DNA of 64,000 bases, taken from Muribaculaceae bacterium Isolate-110 (HZI). GTDB lineage: Bacteria; Bacteroidota; Bacteroidia; Bacteroidales; Muribaculaceae. Position 1 is the stretch's first letter. Each line of letters starts with the position of its first letter. This document shows, piece after piece, positions 54,070 through 62,402 of this stretch. A program made the position numbers and the translations under genes. The notes beneath the pieces are model-generated. The model was given only the letters and a program-made list of their open reading frames with translations, did no database searches and was not told the origin of the DNA. The DNA is taken from assembly GCA_003762875.1 (NCBI GenBank), contig RIBL01000014.1:1-64000 (forward strand), read 5' to 3'.

Positions 54070-55576
54070 TAAGAGCGTGTCCGGTCATCTCGGAGGGCTG
54101 CCGGAGACCCATGATCTTGAGGATAGTGGGAGCCACATCGGCCAGACGGCCGTCTTCTACATGAGCATCCTTATTGTCAGAGATATAGACACAGGGCACG
54201 GGATTGAGCGAATGAGCGGTGTTGGGAGTCCCGTCGGGATTTATGGCATTGTCGGCATTGCCGTGGTCAGCGATGATGATAGTCTCATAACCGGCAGCCT
54301 TGGCAGCCTCCACAGTGTCGCGCACACACTCGTCGACAGCCTTGACAGCCTTGCATATAGCCTCATAGATGCCGGTGTGGCCCACCATGTCACCGTTGGC
54401 ATAGTTCACAACGATGAAATCATACTTCTCCTCCTTGATAGCCTCCACGAGCTTGTCCTTAACCTCATAGGCACTCATTTCTGGCTTGAGGTCATAGGTA
54501 GCCACCTTGGGAGAAGCCACGAGGATACGTTCCTCGCCCTCGTAGGGAGTCTCGCGTCCGCCGTTGAAGAAGAATGTCACGTGGGCATACTTCTCTGTCT
54601 CGGCTATGTGAAGCTGCTTCTTGCCCTCGCTGGAGAGATATTCGCCAAGAGTGTTGCTGACGTTCTCCTTGGGGAAGAGGATATGCACGCCGGTAAACGA
54701 AGCGTCATAGGGAGTCATGCAGTAATACTGCAGTCCGGGGATAACCTTCATGTCGGCCTCGGGGATATCGTGCTGTGTGAGAGCCACAGTGAGCTCCTTG
54801 GCACGGTCGTTGCGATAGTTGAAGAATATCACGGCGTCGCCCTCCTTGATGGTGCCGTCGACGGTCGAGTTGTTGATCGGCTTGATAAACTCGTCGGTCA
54901 CGCCCTCGGCATAGCTATCCTCGACAGCCTTGACCATATCAGTGGCCTGAGTGCCCTCGCCCTTTACGAGCAGGTCATAGGCAACCTTTACGCGCTCCCA
55001 ACGCTTGTCGCGGTCCATGGCATAGTAGCGGCCGACAATCGAGGCCACGACGCCCGCGCTCTTGGCACAGTGGGCCTGAAGCTCCTCGATGAAACCCTTG
55101 CCGCTGCGGGGGTCGGTGTCGCGGCCGTCCATGAAGCAGTGGATATAGACTTTCTCCAGGCCATACTCCTTGGCAATGTCACAGAGGGCATAGAGATGGT
55201 CGAGCGACGAGTGAACGCCACCGTCACTGGTGAGGCCCATGAAGTGGATGGCCTTGCCGTTATCGCGGGCATAAGTGAACGCGCTGACGATTTCGGGGTT
55301 CTTGAGTATTGACTTGTCGGCACACGCCTTGTTGATTTTCACGAGGTCCTGATACACCACGCGACCCGCGCCTATATTGAGGTGACCCACCTCCGAGTTG
55401 CCCATCTGGCCGTCGGGCAGACCTACGTTCTCGCCCGAAGCCTGGAGCTCGCTGTGGGGATAAGAGTTCATGAGATAGTCCCAGTAGGGAGTGGGAGTTG
55501 ACGAGATGGCATCGCTCTTGGTGTGGTTGCCGATGCCCCATCCGTCAAGGATGATTAACAATGCTTTCTTTGCCAT
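54065..55576 (-). CDS. gpmI: 2,3-bisphosphoglycerate-independent phosphoglycerate mutase
   Basis: A 503-residue glycolytic enzyme interconverting 3- and 2-phosphoglycerate. It belongs to the alkaline phosphatase superfamily. The N-terminal [11 protein letters not shown] supplies Asp11, and the phospho-acceptor Ser61 is in [16 protein letters not shown]. The C-terminal metal site includes [12 protein letters not shown] and [10 protein letters not shown]. Length is standard. It has its own promoter, and its stop lies inside a repeat hairpin that may end the transcript. Confidence 0.96.
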   Translation of the reverse strand: MAKKALLIILDGWGIGNHTKSDAISSTPTPYWDYLMNSYPHSELQASGENVGLPDGQMGNSEVGHLNIGAGRVVYQDLVKINKACADKSILKNPEIVSAFTYARDNGKAIHFMGLTSDGGVHSSLDHLYALCDIAKEYGLEKVYIHCFMDGRDTDPRSGKGFIEELQAHCAKSAGVVASIVGRYYAMDRDKRWERVKVAYDLLVKGEGTQATDMVKAVEDSYAEGVTDEFIKPINNSTVDGTIKEGDAVIFFNYRNDRAKELTVALTQHDIPEADMKVIPGLQYYCMTPYDASFTGVHILFPKENVSNTLGEYLSSEGKKQLHIAETEKYAHVTFFFNGGRETPYEGEERILVASPKVATYDLKPEMSAYEVKDKLVEAIKEEKYDFIVVNYANGDMVGHTGIYEAICKAVKAVDECVRDTVEAAKAAGYETIIIADHGNADNAINPDGTPNTAHSLNPVPCVYISDNKDAHVEDGRLADVAPTILKIMGLRQPSEMTGHALI

Positions 55577-55626
55577 AATAATATATGTACGCTTATTGAA
55601 GTTGTTTTGTTTTCGTTTGACGGCTG

Positions 55627-55648
55627 CAAAGTTACGAAAAATTTTCGT
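55627..55648 (-). promoter_or_regulatory. Promoter of gpmI
   Basis: The minus strand reads TAACTTTG at 55627-55634, an exact -7 match 51 bases before the start codon. It abuts a 15-base palindrome ACGAAAAATTTTCGT (55634-55648) that could be an operator. Confidence 0.6.
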
Positions 55649-55662
55649 GGAGTCTCTTGTTT

Positions 55663-55708
55663 TCTTATAGTTTATCTTATAGTTTATCTTATAGTTATCT
55701 TATGGTTA
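55663..55708. repeat. Tandem repeat of a 12-base unit
   Basis: TCTTATAGTTTA occurs twice exactly (55663-55686), followed by two 11-base variants (to 55708). The stop codon of the ABC ATPase gene (55695-55697) lies inside it. Confidence 0.85.
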
Positions 55709-57089
55709 AGAGAGACCGACTATAAGAGACGCACGAAGGGAGCTCCTCGGGATAATGGGTCACAAATATCAGCGACGAAGCACGGACCTCGACAATAGCG
55801 TCGATGACACGGCGCACACGCTCCTTAGCCGTCGGGGCAAGCCCCTGAAACGGCTCATCAAGCACCAGCAGAGCCGGCTGTCGCGAAAAAGCACGCGCCA
55901 GCAACACCATACGCTGCTCGCCCGACGAAAGTGTCGAAAAATCACGCTCAGCCAGATGACTGATAGCCAGACACTCAAGCCACGCATCGGCAATCGCGCA
56001 CTCACGCTCGGTGTGCAGTCTGTAACGCTCCAGCACAGGACGCATCCCCTCGACAACTATTCCCCTCACAGTGAGCCGACTACGGAAATAAAGCTGTATC
56101 TCGGGACACACATAGCCCACATTGTTCTTAATGTCCCATATCGACTCGCCCGAGCCACGCTTATGGTCAAAGATAACTATATCATTTGCATAGGCCTGCG
56201 GATTGTCACCACACACCATACTAAGCAACAACGACTTGCCCGAGCCGTTAGGCCCCGTAAGCATCCACCGTTCCCCGCGCTTAACCTCCCAGTCGAGCCC
56301 CGAAAAGATATCGCGGCCGCCATATCCGGCCCGGCCATTGCGTATGCTGAACGCTACAGCATGGTCAGGCACAGGCGCGGGAGCCTCGGGAAGCGTCACA
56401 TGCACCGGCAGCTCCATTGCCGCACAGCCATAAGGCCGTGTTGTCCCTACAAACCGACACCCACACATAGCAAGCACCGCGTCGGCCGTGTCGGGCACTT
56501 CGTCAGGGTCGGAGAGCAGAAGCACAATATGAAGCCCTCGGTCACGCAGAGCGGCAAGGGCGTCGCGCAGCTCGGCCCGAGAAGGAGAGTCGAGACCGAT
56601 AAACGGATTGTCGAGCACAAGAATATCGGGAGCCGCAAGCAATGCGTTTATAATAAGCAGCTTGCGCAATTCGCCGCTCGACAGATAGTTGATGCGTTTG
56701 GCAGCTACATCGCGCAGTCCGAGACGGCCACACATGTCGTGCCACATCTCGCTCTCCATGGCTTTGCCGAATATCTCGCCCACCACGGGCACGTATTCGT
56801 TTTCGCTCGACTCGAGACGCTGGTCATAGCGTAAGACATCGACTCCGGTAAAGGAGTGTATATCTGTAAAGGCCAGCATCCTGACCTTCATGCCGTCACG
56901 CTGAAACTTCAGACGGTTGCCAAATCCATAGCGTCCGCGTTCTATCACATAGCCGAGCGTAGTCTTGCCCGCACCGTTTGGTCCGACCACCACCGTGATG
57001 CCGGCGTGTATGCCGAACCCCTCGGCCCCACTGAGCGTCACCTGTCCGAAGCAGAGCGTCGGGGAGAGAAATTCTATAATGTAATCCAT
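55695..57089 (-). CDS. Tandem ABC ATPase (ModF-like)
   Basis: A 464-residue soluble protein with two ABC nucleotide-binding domains and no membrane segment, like ModF/PhrA proteins. NBD1: Walker [10 protein letters not shown] (36-44), signature LSSGE (136-140), Walker B ILVLDN (156-161). NBD2: Walker A GPNGSGKS (279-286), signature LSSGE (387-391), Walker B LLVLDE (407-412). The catalytic Glu after Walker B is Asn161 in NBD1, so that site may bind but not hydrolyse ATP well. Function is unknown. ATG 57089 is used because the -7 box lies just upstream of it; the frame extends further only by chance. Confidence 0.83.
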   Translation of the reverse strand: MDYIIEFLSPTLCFGQVTLSGAEGFGIHAGITVVVGPNGAGKTTLGYVIERGRYGFGNRLKFQRDGMKVRMLAFTDIHSFTGVDVLRYDQRLESSENEYVPVVGEIFGKAMESEMWHDMCGRLGLRDVAAKRINYLSSGELRKLLIINALLAAPDILVLDNPFIGLDSPSRAELRDALAALRDRGLHIVLLLSDPDEVPDTADAVLAMCGCRFVGTTRPYGCAAMELPVHVTLPEAPAPVPDHAVAFSIRNGRAGYGGRDIFSGLDWEVKRGERWMLTGPNGSGKSLLLSMVCGDNPQAYANDIVIFDHKRGSGESIWDIKNNVGYVCPEIQLYFRSRLTVRGIVVEGMRPVLERYRLHTERECAIADAWLECLAISHLAERDFSTLSSGEQRMVLLARAFSRQPALLVLDEPFQGLAPTAKERVRRVIDAIVEVRASSLIFVTHYPEELPSCVSYSRSLLTIR

Positions 57090-57094
57090 AGGGG

Positions 57095-57102
57095 CAAAGT
57101 TA
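57095..57102 (-). promoter_or_regulatory. -7 box directly before the ABC ATPase gene
   Basis: The minus strand reads TAACTTTG only five bases upstream of the start codon, so the transcript would begin at or very near the ATG (leaderless or nearly so). Confidence 0.55.
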
Positions 57103-57118
57103 CGAAGAAAAAGGAGGG

Positions 57119-57184
57119 GATACAAAAGTTTCCCCGAAAGACATAGGCAATATGAGAGGACACAACATCGCTGAATTACACCGA
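57119..57184. repeat. Family D relic
   Basis: GATACAAAAGTTTCC (57119-57133) and TGAATTACACCGA (57172-57184) match parts of the family D element at 27016-27160. The other arm is missing. The rest of this 318-base divergent gap has no gene. Confidence 0.5.
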
Positions 57185-57379
57185 AAAAACACCTCCATTT
57201 GTAAAATTTTGTAATAATCTCACTATTCAACATCCTCTGAAAAGGTTAATTGACTTCAAAAAGATAGAGTGGTTATAAACTCAATTCGGATTTTTAAAAC
57301 CACAAAACTCTGCCACAAAAGTAGAAATTAAAGATAATTTGCGCGTAATATGGACAAACCATGACCGCGCGAAAAGTGT

Positions 57380-57387
57380 TAACTTTG
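57380..57387 (+). promoter_or_regulatory. Promoter of the PCMD gene
   Basis: TAACTTTG is an exact -7 match 20 bases before ATG 57408. The alternative start at 57339 lies upstream of this box and can be excluded if the box is used. Confidence 0.65.
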
Positions 57388-57407
57388 CAAACTCAAACGT
57401 TTCAACT

Positions 57408-58382
57408 ATGTCATTCTCAAAAAGGCTCTATATACTCGTCCTGCTGATTTTATCGTCAGGACTATTGTCCTCACTCACCGCCGCCCGCACAGGTCGCGAG
57501 GTGCCCATACGCTTCGGCGACATGGAACACTGGACAGAACGCAACATCACCGAATCGGCCGTCATCGGAGGTGCTAAAAAGACTCTCTTTGAGATAGCCA
57601 TCGACAGCGTTATCAACGGCAACACCCCCTATCGCAACCTCGGAGGTTCTCCCTGGGGCACATCCAATGTCATGGCCAAGGTGGCCGGAGTGGTCAAGAC
57701 CAACAACACCGTGAGCCCCGATACCCACCGTGGCGGACGCTGTGCCAGACTATCCACCCACATAGAATCGCTCAAAGTGCTTGGCGTCGTCAACATCAAC
57801 GTGCTCGCGGCAGGCTCGATATTTCTCGGTGACGTGCGCGAACCCATCACCGGCACCAAAGAGGGGCTCAAAAGCATCAACTGGGGTATTCCGTTCAAAA
57901 ACCGCCCACAAGCCCTGCGCTTTGACTATAAGGTAAAGACACCAGGCACACCCAACCGCATCAAGCAGACAGGCTTCAGCCACAAATCGACCGTCCCCGG
58001 CCCCGACTATGCCGTGGCTGTGCTACTGCTGCAAAAACGCACCGAGGATGCCTCTGGCAACATCTCGGCCAAACGCATCGGCACACTGGTGGTGAAATAT
58101 GGCAAATCGACCGCCGGATGGGTGGAAAACGCCACATACGAAATACTCTACGGCGACATCTCCGGCCGCAGCGACTATGACCCCTCGCTCATGGGGCTGC
58201 GCGACTATGACTATGCCACCAATAGCAAAGGTGTCAACGTAAAAGTCACCGAGACCGGATGGGCCGACCCCCGCGAGACACCGACCCACCTGATGGTACA
58301 GTTCTCGTCAAGCCATGGCGGAGCCTATATTGGAACCCCCGGCAACACCCTCTGGGTCGACAACGTCCGCCTCGTATATTAG
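57408..58382 (+). CDS. PCMD domain exported protein
   Basis: A 324-residue exported protein matching the PCMD (putative carbohydrate metabolism) beta-sandwich family of Bacteroidetes. A signal peptide covers about 1-25 (cleavage near LTA|ART). The mature protein begins PIRFGDMEHWTER, and the jellyroll ends in the typical GAYIGTPGNTLWVDNVRLVY. The fold suggests carbohydrate binding, without a known catalytic role. A family C hairpin begins one base after its stop codon. Confidence 0.8.
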   Translation: MSFSKRLYILVLLILSSGLLSSLTAARTGREVPIRFGDMEHWTERNITESAVIGGAKKTLFEIAIDSVINGNTPYRNLGGSPWGTSNVMAKVAGVVKTNNTVSPDTHRGGRCARLSTHIESLKVLGVVNINVLAAGSIFLGDVREPITGTKEGLKSINWGIPFKNRPQALRFDYKVKTPGTPNRIKQTGFSHKSTVPGPDYAVAVLLLQKRTEDASGNISAKRIGTLVVKYGKSTAGWVENATYEILYGDISGRSDYDPSLMGLRDYDYATNSKGVNVKVTETGWADPRETPTHLMVQFSSSHGGAYIGTPGNTLWVDNVRLVY

Positions 58383-58474
58383 TCCGCTGACGCGGAAGGT
58401 TATAAGGTTATGAGGTTATAAACAGGCTTGCGCGACGCAACGCCCCCGAAACTTTATACTCTAAACTTTAAACT
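58383..58474. repeat. Family C element, copy 3 (shortened)
   Basis: A short hairpin TCCGC-tgac-GCGGA (58383-58396) is followed by GGTTATAAGGTTATGAGG, the same phrase as in copies 1 and 2. The right part is the AT-rich ACTTTATACTCTAAAC tail. Confidence 0.7.
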
Positions 58475-58495
58475 CATCCCCCTCTATACTAAAAT

Positions 58496-59653
58496 ATGCG
58501 ACTTATACGTACATACCTGCTTCTCGGACTTATTCTTATGCACGGAGCATGCGCATTGGCCGACACTCCGGCCGACACCATAACCGCCGACGCGACACGT
58601 CAGGGACTGGTGAATCGTATTCTCGCATATTTTGCCGACGCCAACAAAAGCAAGAACTCCTCAGGCCTGGACTTCAGCCTCATCGGCGGCCCCTACTACA
58701 CCTCCGACATAGGCGTAGGCATCGGGCTCGTGGCATCGGGACTCTACGGCACCGGCGTGGCAGACTCGCTGATACCCCCGTCCAATATAGGCATTTTCGG
58801 CAAAATCAGCACCAAAGGATTTGCCACCATAGGCGTCGACGGCACCCATATATCGCCGGCCGACACCTATCGAGTGACCTATCTTACGGAATTTTTCGCC
58901 GACCCGAGCGACTACTGGGGCATAGGCTACGAGATGGGCAACAACGACGCCAACAAGTCAAGCATGAAACGCATCGGCATCAAAGCCGAGGGCGCGATGC
59001 TCTTTCACGTAGGCTCAAAGCTCTATATCGGCCCTATGGTGGCTCTCGACTATATACACGCCTTCGAGATAGAGCGGCGCGACCTCCTCGACGGCATGCG
59101 CTCAACCTCATGGAGCTACGGAGCAGGCATAAAACTGACCTACGACACTCGCGACGTGCTCACCAACCCCCACCACGGCATCTATGCCTCGGTCACACAG
59201 TGTTTCCGGCCCAAGTTTCTAGGCAACCGCTACGCTTTCAGCTCGACGGAAGTACAGTTTGACGCCTACCGCACCCCCTGGACAGGAGGCATACTCGCGT
59301 GTGACTTCCGGTCCAAATTTGATTTCGGCAATCCCTCCTGGCACATGATGGCCCAGACCGGCGGCTCACACTTCATGCGCGGCTATTACGAAGGCCGTTA
59401 CCGCGACAAATACATGATGGCGGCCCAGGTGGAACTGCGCCAGCACGTGTGGCGCAGAAGCGGCATCGTGGTGTGGGGTGGCGTGGCCACAGTGTTCGAC
59501 CGCCTGAGCGACGTGATGATGAGCCGTCTGCTCCCCAACCTTGGCGCAGGCTACAGATGGGAGTTCAAGAAGGATGTCAACGTGCGTCTTGATGTCGGAT
59601 TCGGCAAAAGCGGCCAGTGGTCATTCATGTTTGGCATAAACGAGGCCTTCTGA
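58496..59653 (+). CDS. POTRA-less Omp85/BamA-like outer-membrane protein
   Basis: A 385-residue exported beta-barrel with a signal peptide (about 1-22). It resembles the C-terminal barrel of BamA/TamA and bacterial surface antigens: LTYDTRDVLTNPHHG is the strand-turn motif and FMRGYYEGRYRDK is the lid-lock region. The last residue is Phe, as expected for a barrel. No POTRA domain precedes the barrel. The substrate is unknown, with transport of lipid or protein suspected. The phosphoethanolamine transferase follows after 45 bases. Confidence 0.82.
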   Translation: MRLIRTYLLLGLILMHGACALADTPADTITADATRQGLVNRILAYFADANKSKNSSGLDFSLIGGPYYTSDIGVGIGLVASGLYGTGVADSLIPPSNIGIFGKISTKGFATIGVDGTHISPADTYRVTYLTEFFADPSDYWGIGYEMGNNDANKSSMKRIGIKAEGAMLFHVGSKLYIGPMVALDYIHAFEIERRDLLDGMRSTSWSYGAGIKLTYDTRDVLTNPHHGIYASVTQCFRPKFLGNRYAFSSTEVQFDAYRTPWTGGILACDFRSKFDFGNPSWHMMAQTGGSHFMRGYYEGRYRDKYMMAAQVELRQHVWRRSGIVVWGGVATVFDRLSDVMMSRLLPNLGAGYRWEFKKDVNVRLDVGFGKSGQWSFMFGINEAF

Positions 59654-59698
59654 CAATAAATTCTGACTTCCGGGGTTATATTAAACACCCACCAAGAT

Positions 59699-61351
59699 AT
59701 GGCAAATAATGCAAATTACAGTAAAATCAAACCGGTGTGGCTTCTGACGGCCACCCTCATAGTGCTCCTGCTCCCCAACATCGTGCTCTCCATCACCGAG
59801 CCGATGACTCTGATGGCCCGCATATGCAACATACTCCTCCCCGCAGGAGTGTATATGATGTTGCTCTCGCTGCTGCGCAATCCCGCTCGGAGCGTGTGGA
59901 TGCTCTTTCTGCTGATATTTCTCTCTGCTTTCCAACTCGTGCTGCTCTATCTCTACGGCCACTCCATCATAGCCGTCGACATGTTTCTCAACCTCGTGAC
60001 CACCAATTCGGCCGAGGTCACAGAACTGCTCGGCAGCATGCTCCCCGCCATGATAGGCGTGACGGTGATATTCGTGCCCATACTATATGTTGCCGCCACG
60101 CACGCGCGCTCGGCCGCCTACGTCATATCCCCCTCTCTTCGCCGCCTCATGCGCCGCGGAGGTCTTGCAGCGACCATCGCCGGAGCGGCATGCATGGCCG
60201 TATGTTATGCCGGTGACAACTACCGCGCCAAGGACAACCTCTATCCCCTTAACGTGTGCTACAACATGTATCTCGCCGTCGATCGCTCCATACGCACCGC
60301 CGCCTATGACGAGACAAGCCGCGACTTCACCTTCGGAGCCGTAGCCACCCATCCGGCCGACTCGCTCCCCGAGATATACGTGCTGGTGATAGGCGAGACA
60401 GCTCGGGCCGACAACTTCGGCCTCTACGGCTACAACCGCGACACCACGCCTCGACTGAGCGCGGAGGAGGGTCTGATAAAGTTTCCGCGGGCCTACACCC
60501 AGTCCAACACCACCCACAAGAGCGTGCCCATGCTGCTCTCGGCCGCCTGTGCCGGAGACTATGACCGCATATATCGCGAGAAAGGGATAATCGCAGCCTT
60601 CCGCGAAGCAGGATTCCACACCACATTCCTGTCCAACCAGCGGCCCAACCACTCGTTTATCGACATCTTCGGCTGCGAAGCCGACTCGTGGCAGTTTCTC
60701 AAAGAGACACTACCGGCCGATTCCAATCTCTGCGACCTCGACATGCTCGAGCCGGTAAAACAACTCCTCGCCGACCGCAGCCGGCCGCAACTCATAGTGC
60801 TCCACTCCTACGGCTCACACTTCAACTATCACGAGCGTTACCCGCGCTCAATGGCACGGTTTACCCCCGACCTGCCCGACAAAGTAAGCCCCTCCAACCG
60901 CCAAAGCCTGCTCAACGCCTACGACAACACCATAGCCTATACCGACCACTTCCTCCACTCGCTCATCACCGAGCTGCGGCGCGACAACGCCACGGCCGCG
61001 TTGCTCTACACCTCCGACCATGGCGAAAACATCTTTGACGACGAGCGCGAACTCTTTCTCCACGCCTCGCCACGCCCGTCGGTCTACGAGCTCCATGTGC
61101 CCCTGCTCGTATGGCTTTCCGAAAGCTACCGCGAGCGTCACCCCGACACGGCATCCCACCTGGCAGACAACACCGCCCGCATGGTCCAGACCTCGGCATC
61201 GGTGTTTCACTCCATGCTCGACATAGCCGGCATCTCCACCCCCCTGCGGGCCGACTCGCTTTCTGTGGCATCGCCCCGCTTCACCACCACCCCCTACCGC
61301 TATCTCACCGACCGCAACGAAGCCATAAGCCGGGACATAAACGACAAATAA
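59699..61351 (+). CDS. Phosphoethanolamine transferase (EptA-like)
   Basis: A 550-residue inner-membrane enzyme. Five hydrophobic segments occupy about 1-170. The periplasmic sulfatase-fold domain begins IYVLVIGETARADNFGLYGYNRDTTP. The phospho-acceptor threonine is in QSNTTHKSVPMLLS, and the metal ligands include LHSYGSHFNYHERYP and YTSDHGENIFDDE. It should transfer phosphoethanolamine from phosphatidylethanolamine to lipid A or another envelope glycan, reducing negative charge. Homologs lower sensitivity to cationic peptides. The acceptor is not known here. Confidence 0.9.
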   Translation: MANNANYSKIKPVWLLTATLIVLLLPNIVLSITEPMTLMARICNILLPAGVYMMLLSLLRNPARSVWMLFLLIFLSAFQLVLLYLYGHSIIAVDMFLNLVTTNSAEVTELLGSMLPAMIGVTVIFVPILYVAATHARSAAYVISPSLRRLMRRGGLAATIAGAACMAVCYAGDNYRAKDNLYPLNVCYNMYLAVDRSIRTAAYDETSRDFTFGAVATHPADSLPEIYVLVIGETARADNFGLYGYNRDTTPRLSAEEGLIKFPRAYTQSNTTHKSVPMLLSAACAGDYDRIYREKGIIAAFREAGFHTTFLSNQRPNHSFIDIFGCEADSWQFLKETLPADSNLCDLDMLEPVKQLLADRSRPQLIVLHSYGSHFNYHERYPRSMARFTPDLPDKVSPSNRQSLLNAYDNTIAYTDHFLHSLITELRRDNATAALLYTSDHGENIFDDERELFLHASPRPSVYELHVPLLVWLSESYRERHPDTASHLADNTARMVQTSASVFHSMLDIAGISTPLRADSLSVASPRFTTTPYRYLTDRNEAISRDINDK

Positions 61352-61380
61352 AATATCCCCCCGGCCCGCACAGGCTACTG

Positions 61381-62334
61381 TCAGAACGTTATTTTCAGCG
61401 AAAAGCCCTTGTAGTCACCTGAGATTACCGGAGCCAAAGAGCTCTCTATGCGACGCGTCGGCTGACTGTCATAAGCCATGTCGCCATCCGCCCCGGGGAG
61501 AGACAGACACCCCGAGCAATGAGTGTTGCGCCCGCGAAACAGGTCGACAACCTCGTTGACCGGATCGATAAGAAACACCACCACATTGCCAAGCACCTTC
61601 GACCCTAACAGATGATAATCATTCTCGACAATGCTGCGCTTGGCCCTGTAAAAACCCTCGCCAATCACACTGCCCACGAGCGGAGTGATAAAAATATCCT
61701 GTATCGAAGGCCGTTCCATAAACGCCTCTATGCCAAACTCCCACCCTATGGTCGACACACACGCACTGTAGAGCAGCGACCGCCAGAAATTAAATCCGCA
61801 CGAACGCGCCGCCATAAAATAAGCCGCCCCCGCATAGGGATGTAACACATAGTTGAATATCGGATTGTCATGGTCAATCTCAGGCCCCGACCTTATCACA
61901 TGATTATACCAACGCTTGAAGAGAGGCACATCCTGAATCTCGGCACGGTTCCACGACGTAGCGTCGGCCGGCAGACACTCCAGCACCAGCAGCGTGCCCA
62001 CATAGGCACTCGCCAGCACAGCCGTGTTGGTCCACATACGCTTCCAGTCGGGACTATTGAAAGTCATCGAATAAGGATGACAATATATCGACCTGTCATC
62101 GGGCACAGTCACAATAGCCGGATGAAACACCCCGGCCACAGCCGTATCGAGAGCACACGTGTTGGCCACATCGTCAAGCTCCACCTCGACCACATCGGCC
62201 ATCGACCCGGCCACATCGACCGAATCGGGATATATCACCGCAAAAAACGGATCGCTCTCCCCGCCCCGGACACAAGGCAGAGACAACACACACAATATAA
62301 TCACAGATATGATTCTGACCATAAATAAACTCAT
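61381..62334 (-). CDS. DUF3943 exported protein
   Basis: A 317-residue protein of the DUF3943 family. A signal peptide covers about 1-25. The conserved core runs from WKRMWTNTAVLASAYVG through HPYAGAAYFMAARSCGFNFWRSLLYSACVSTIGWEFGIEAF to PLVGSVIGEGFYRAKR, with several helical hydrophobic segments. Function is unknown. The ATG at 62334 lies in the arm of a hairpin that may end the upstream protease transcript; ATG 62322 is an alternative start. Confidence 0.82.
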   Translation of the reverse strand: MSLFMVRIISVIILCVLSLPCVRGGESDPFFAVIYPDSVDVAGSMADVVEVELDDVANTCALDTAVAGVFHPAIVTVPDDRSIYCHPYSMTFNSPDWKRMWTNTAVLASAYVGTLLVLECLPADATSWNRAEIQDVPLFKRWYNHVIRSGPEIDHDNPIFNYVLHPYAGAAYFMAARSCGFNFWRSLLYSACVSTIGWEFGIEAFMERPSIQDIFITPLVGSVIGEGFYRAKRSIVENDYHLLGSKVLGNVVVFLIDPVNEVVDLFRGRNTHCSGCLSLPGADGDMAYDSQPTRRIESSLAPVISGDYKGFSLKITF

Positions 62335-62378
62335 TGAAACGTTCTCACAATATTACAACCACAACACGTCTCAATGAG
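62330..62378 (-). terminator. Hairpin between the C25 protease and DUF3943 genes
   Basis: CTCATTGAAACG (62330-62341) pairs with 62367-62378 at 11 of 12 positions. On the minus strand GTTTATTTAT follows, so it can end the protease transcript while overlapping the first DUF3943 codons. Confidence 0.5.
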
Positions 62379-62402
62379 TTCAATTAAGGTTTATATAGCC
62401 AT

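Noticed and set aside
54050-55312. A 420-codon plus-strand frame opposite gpmI
   Set aside because: It mirrors the gpmI coding strand almost base for base. gpmI has all catalytic motifs, while this frame resembles nothing and is a by-product of codon bias.
55755-56834. A 359-codon plus-strand frame opposite the ABC ATPase
   Set aside because: The opposite strand has two full sets of Walker and signature motifs; this frame has none.
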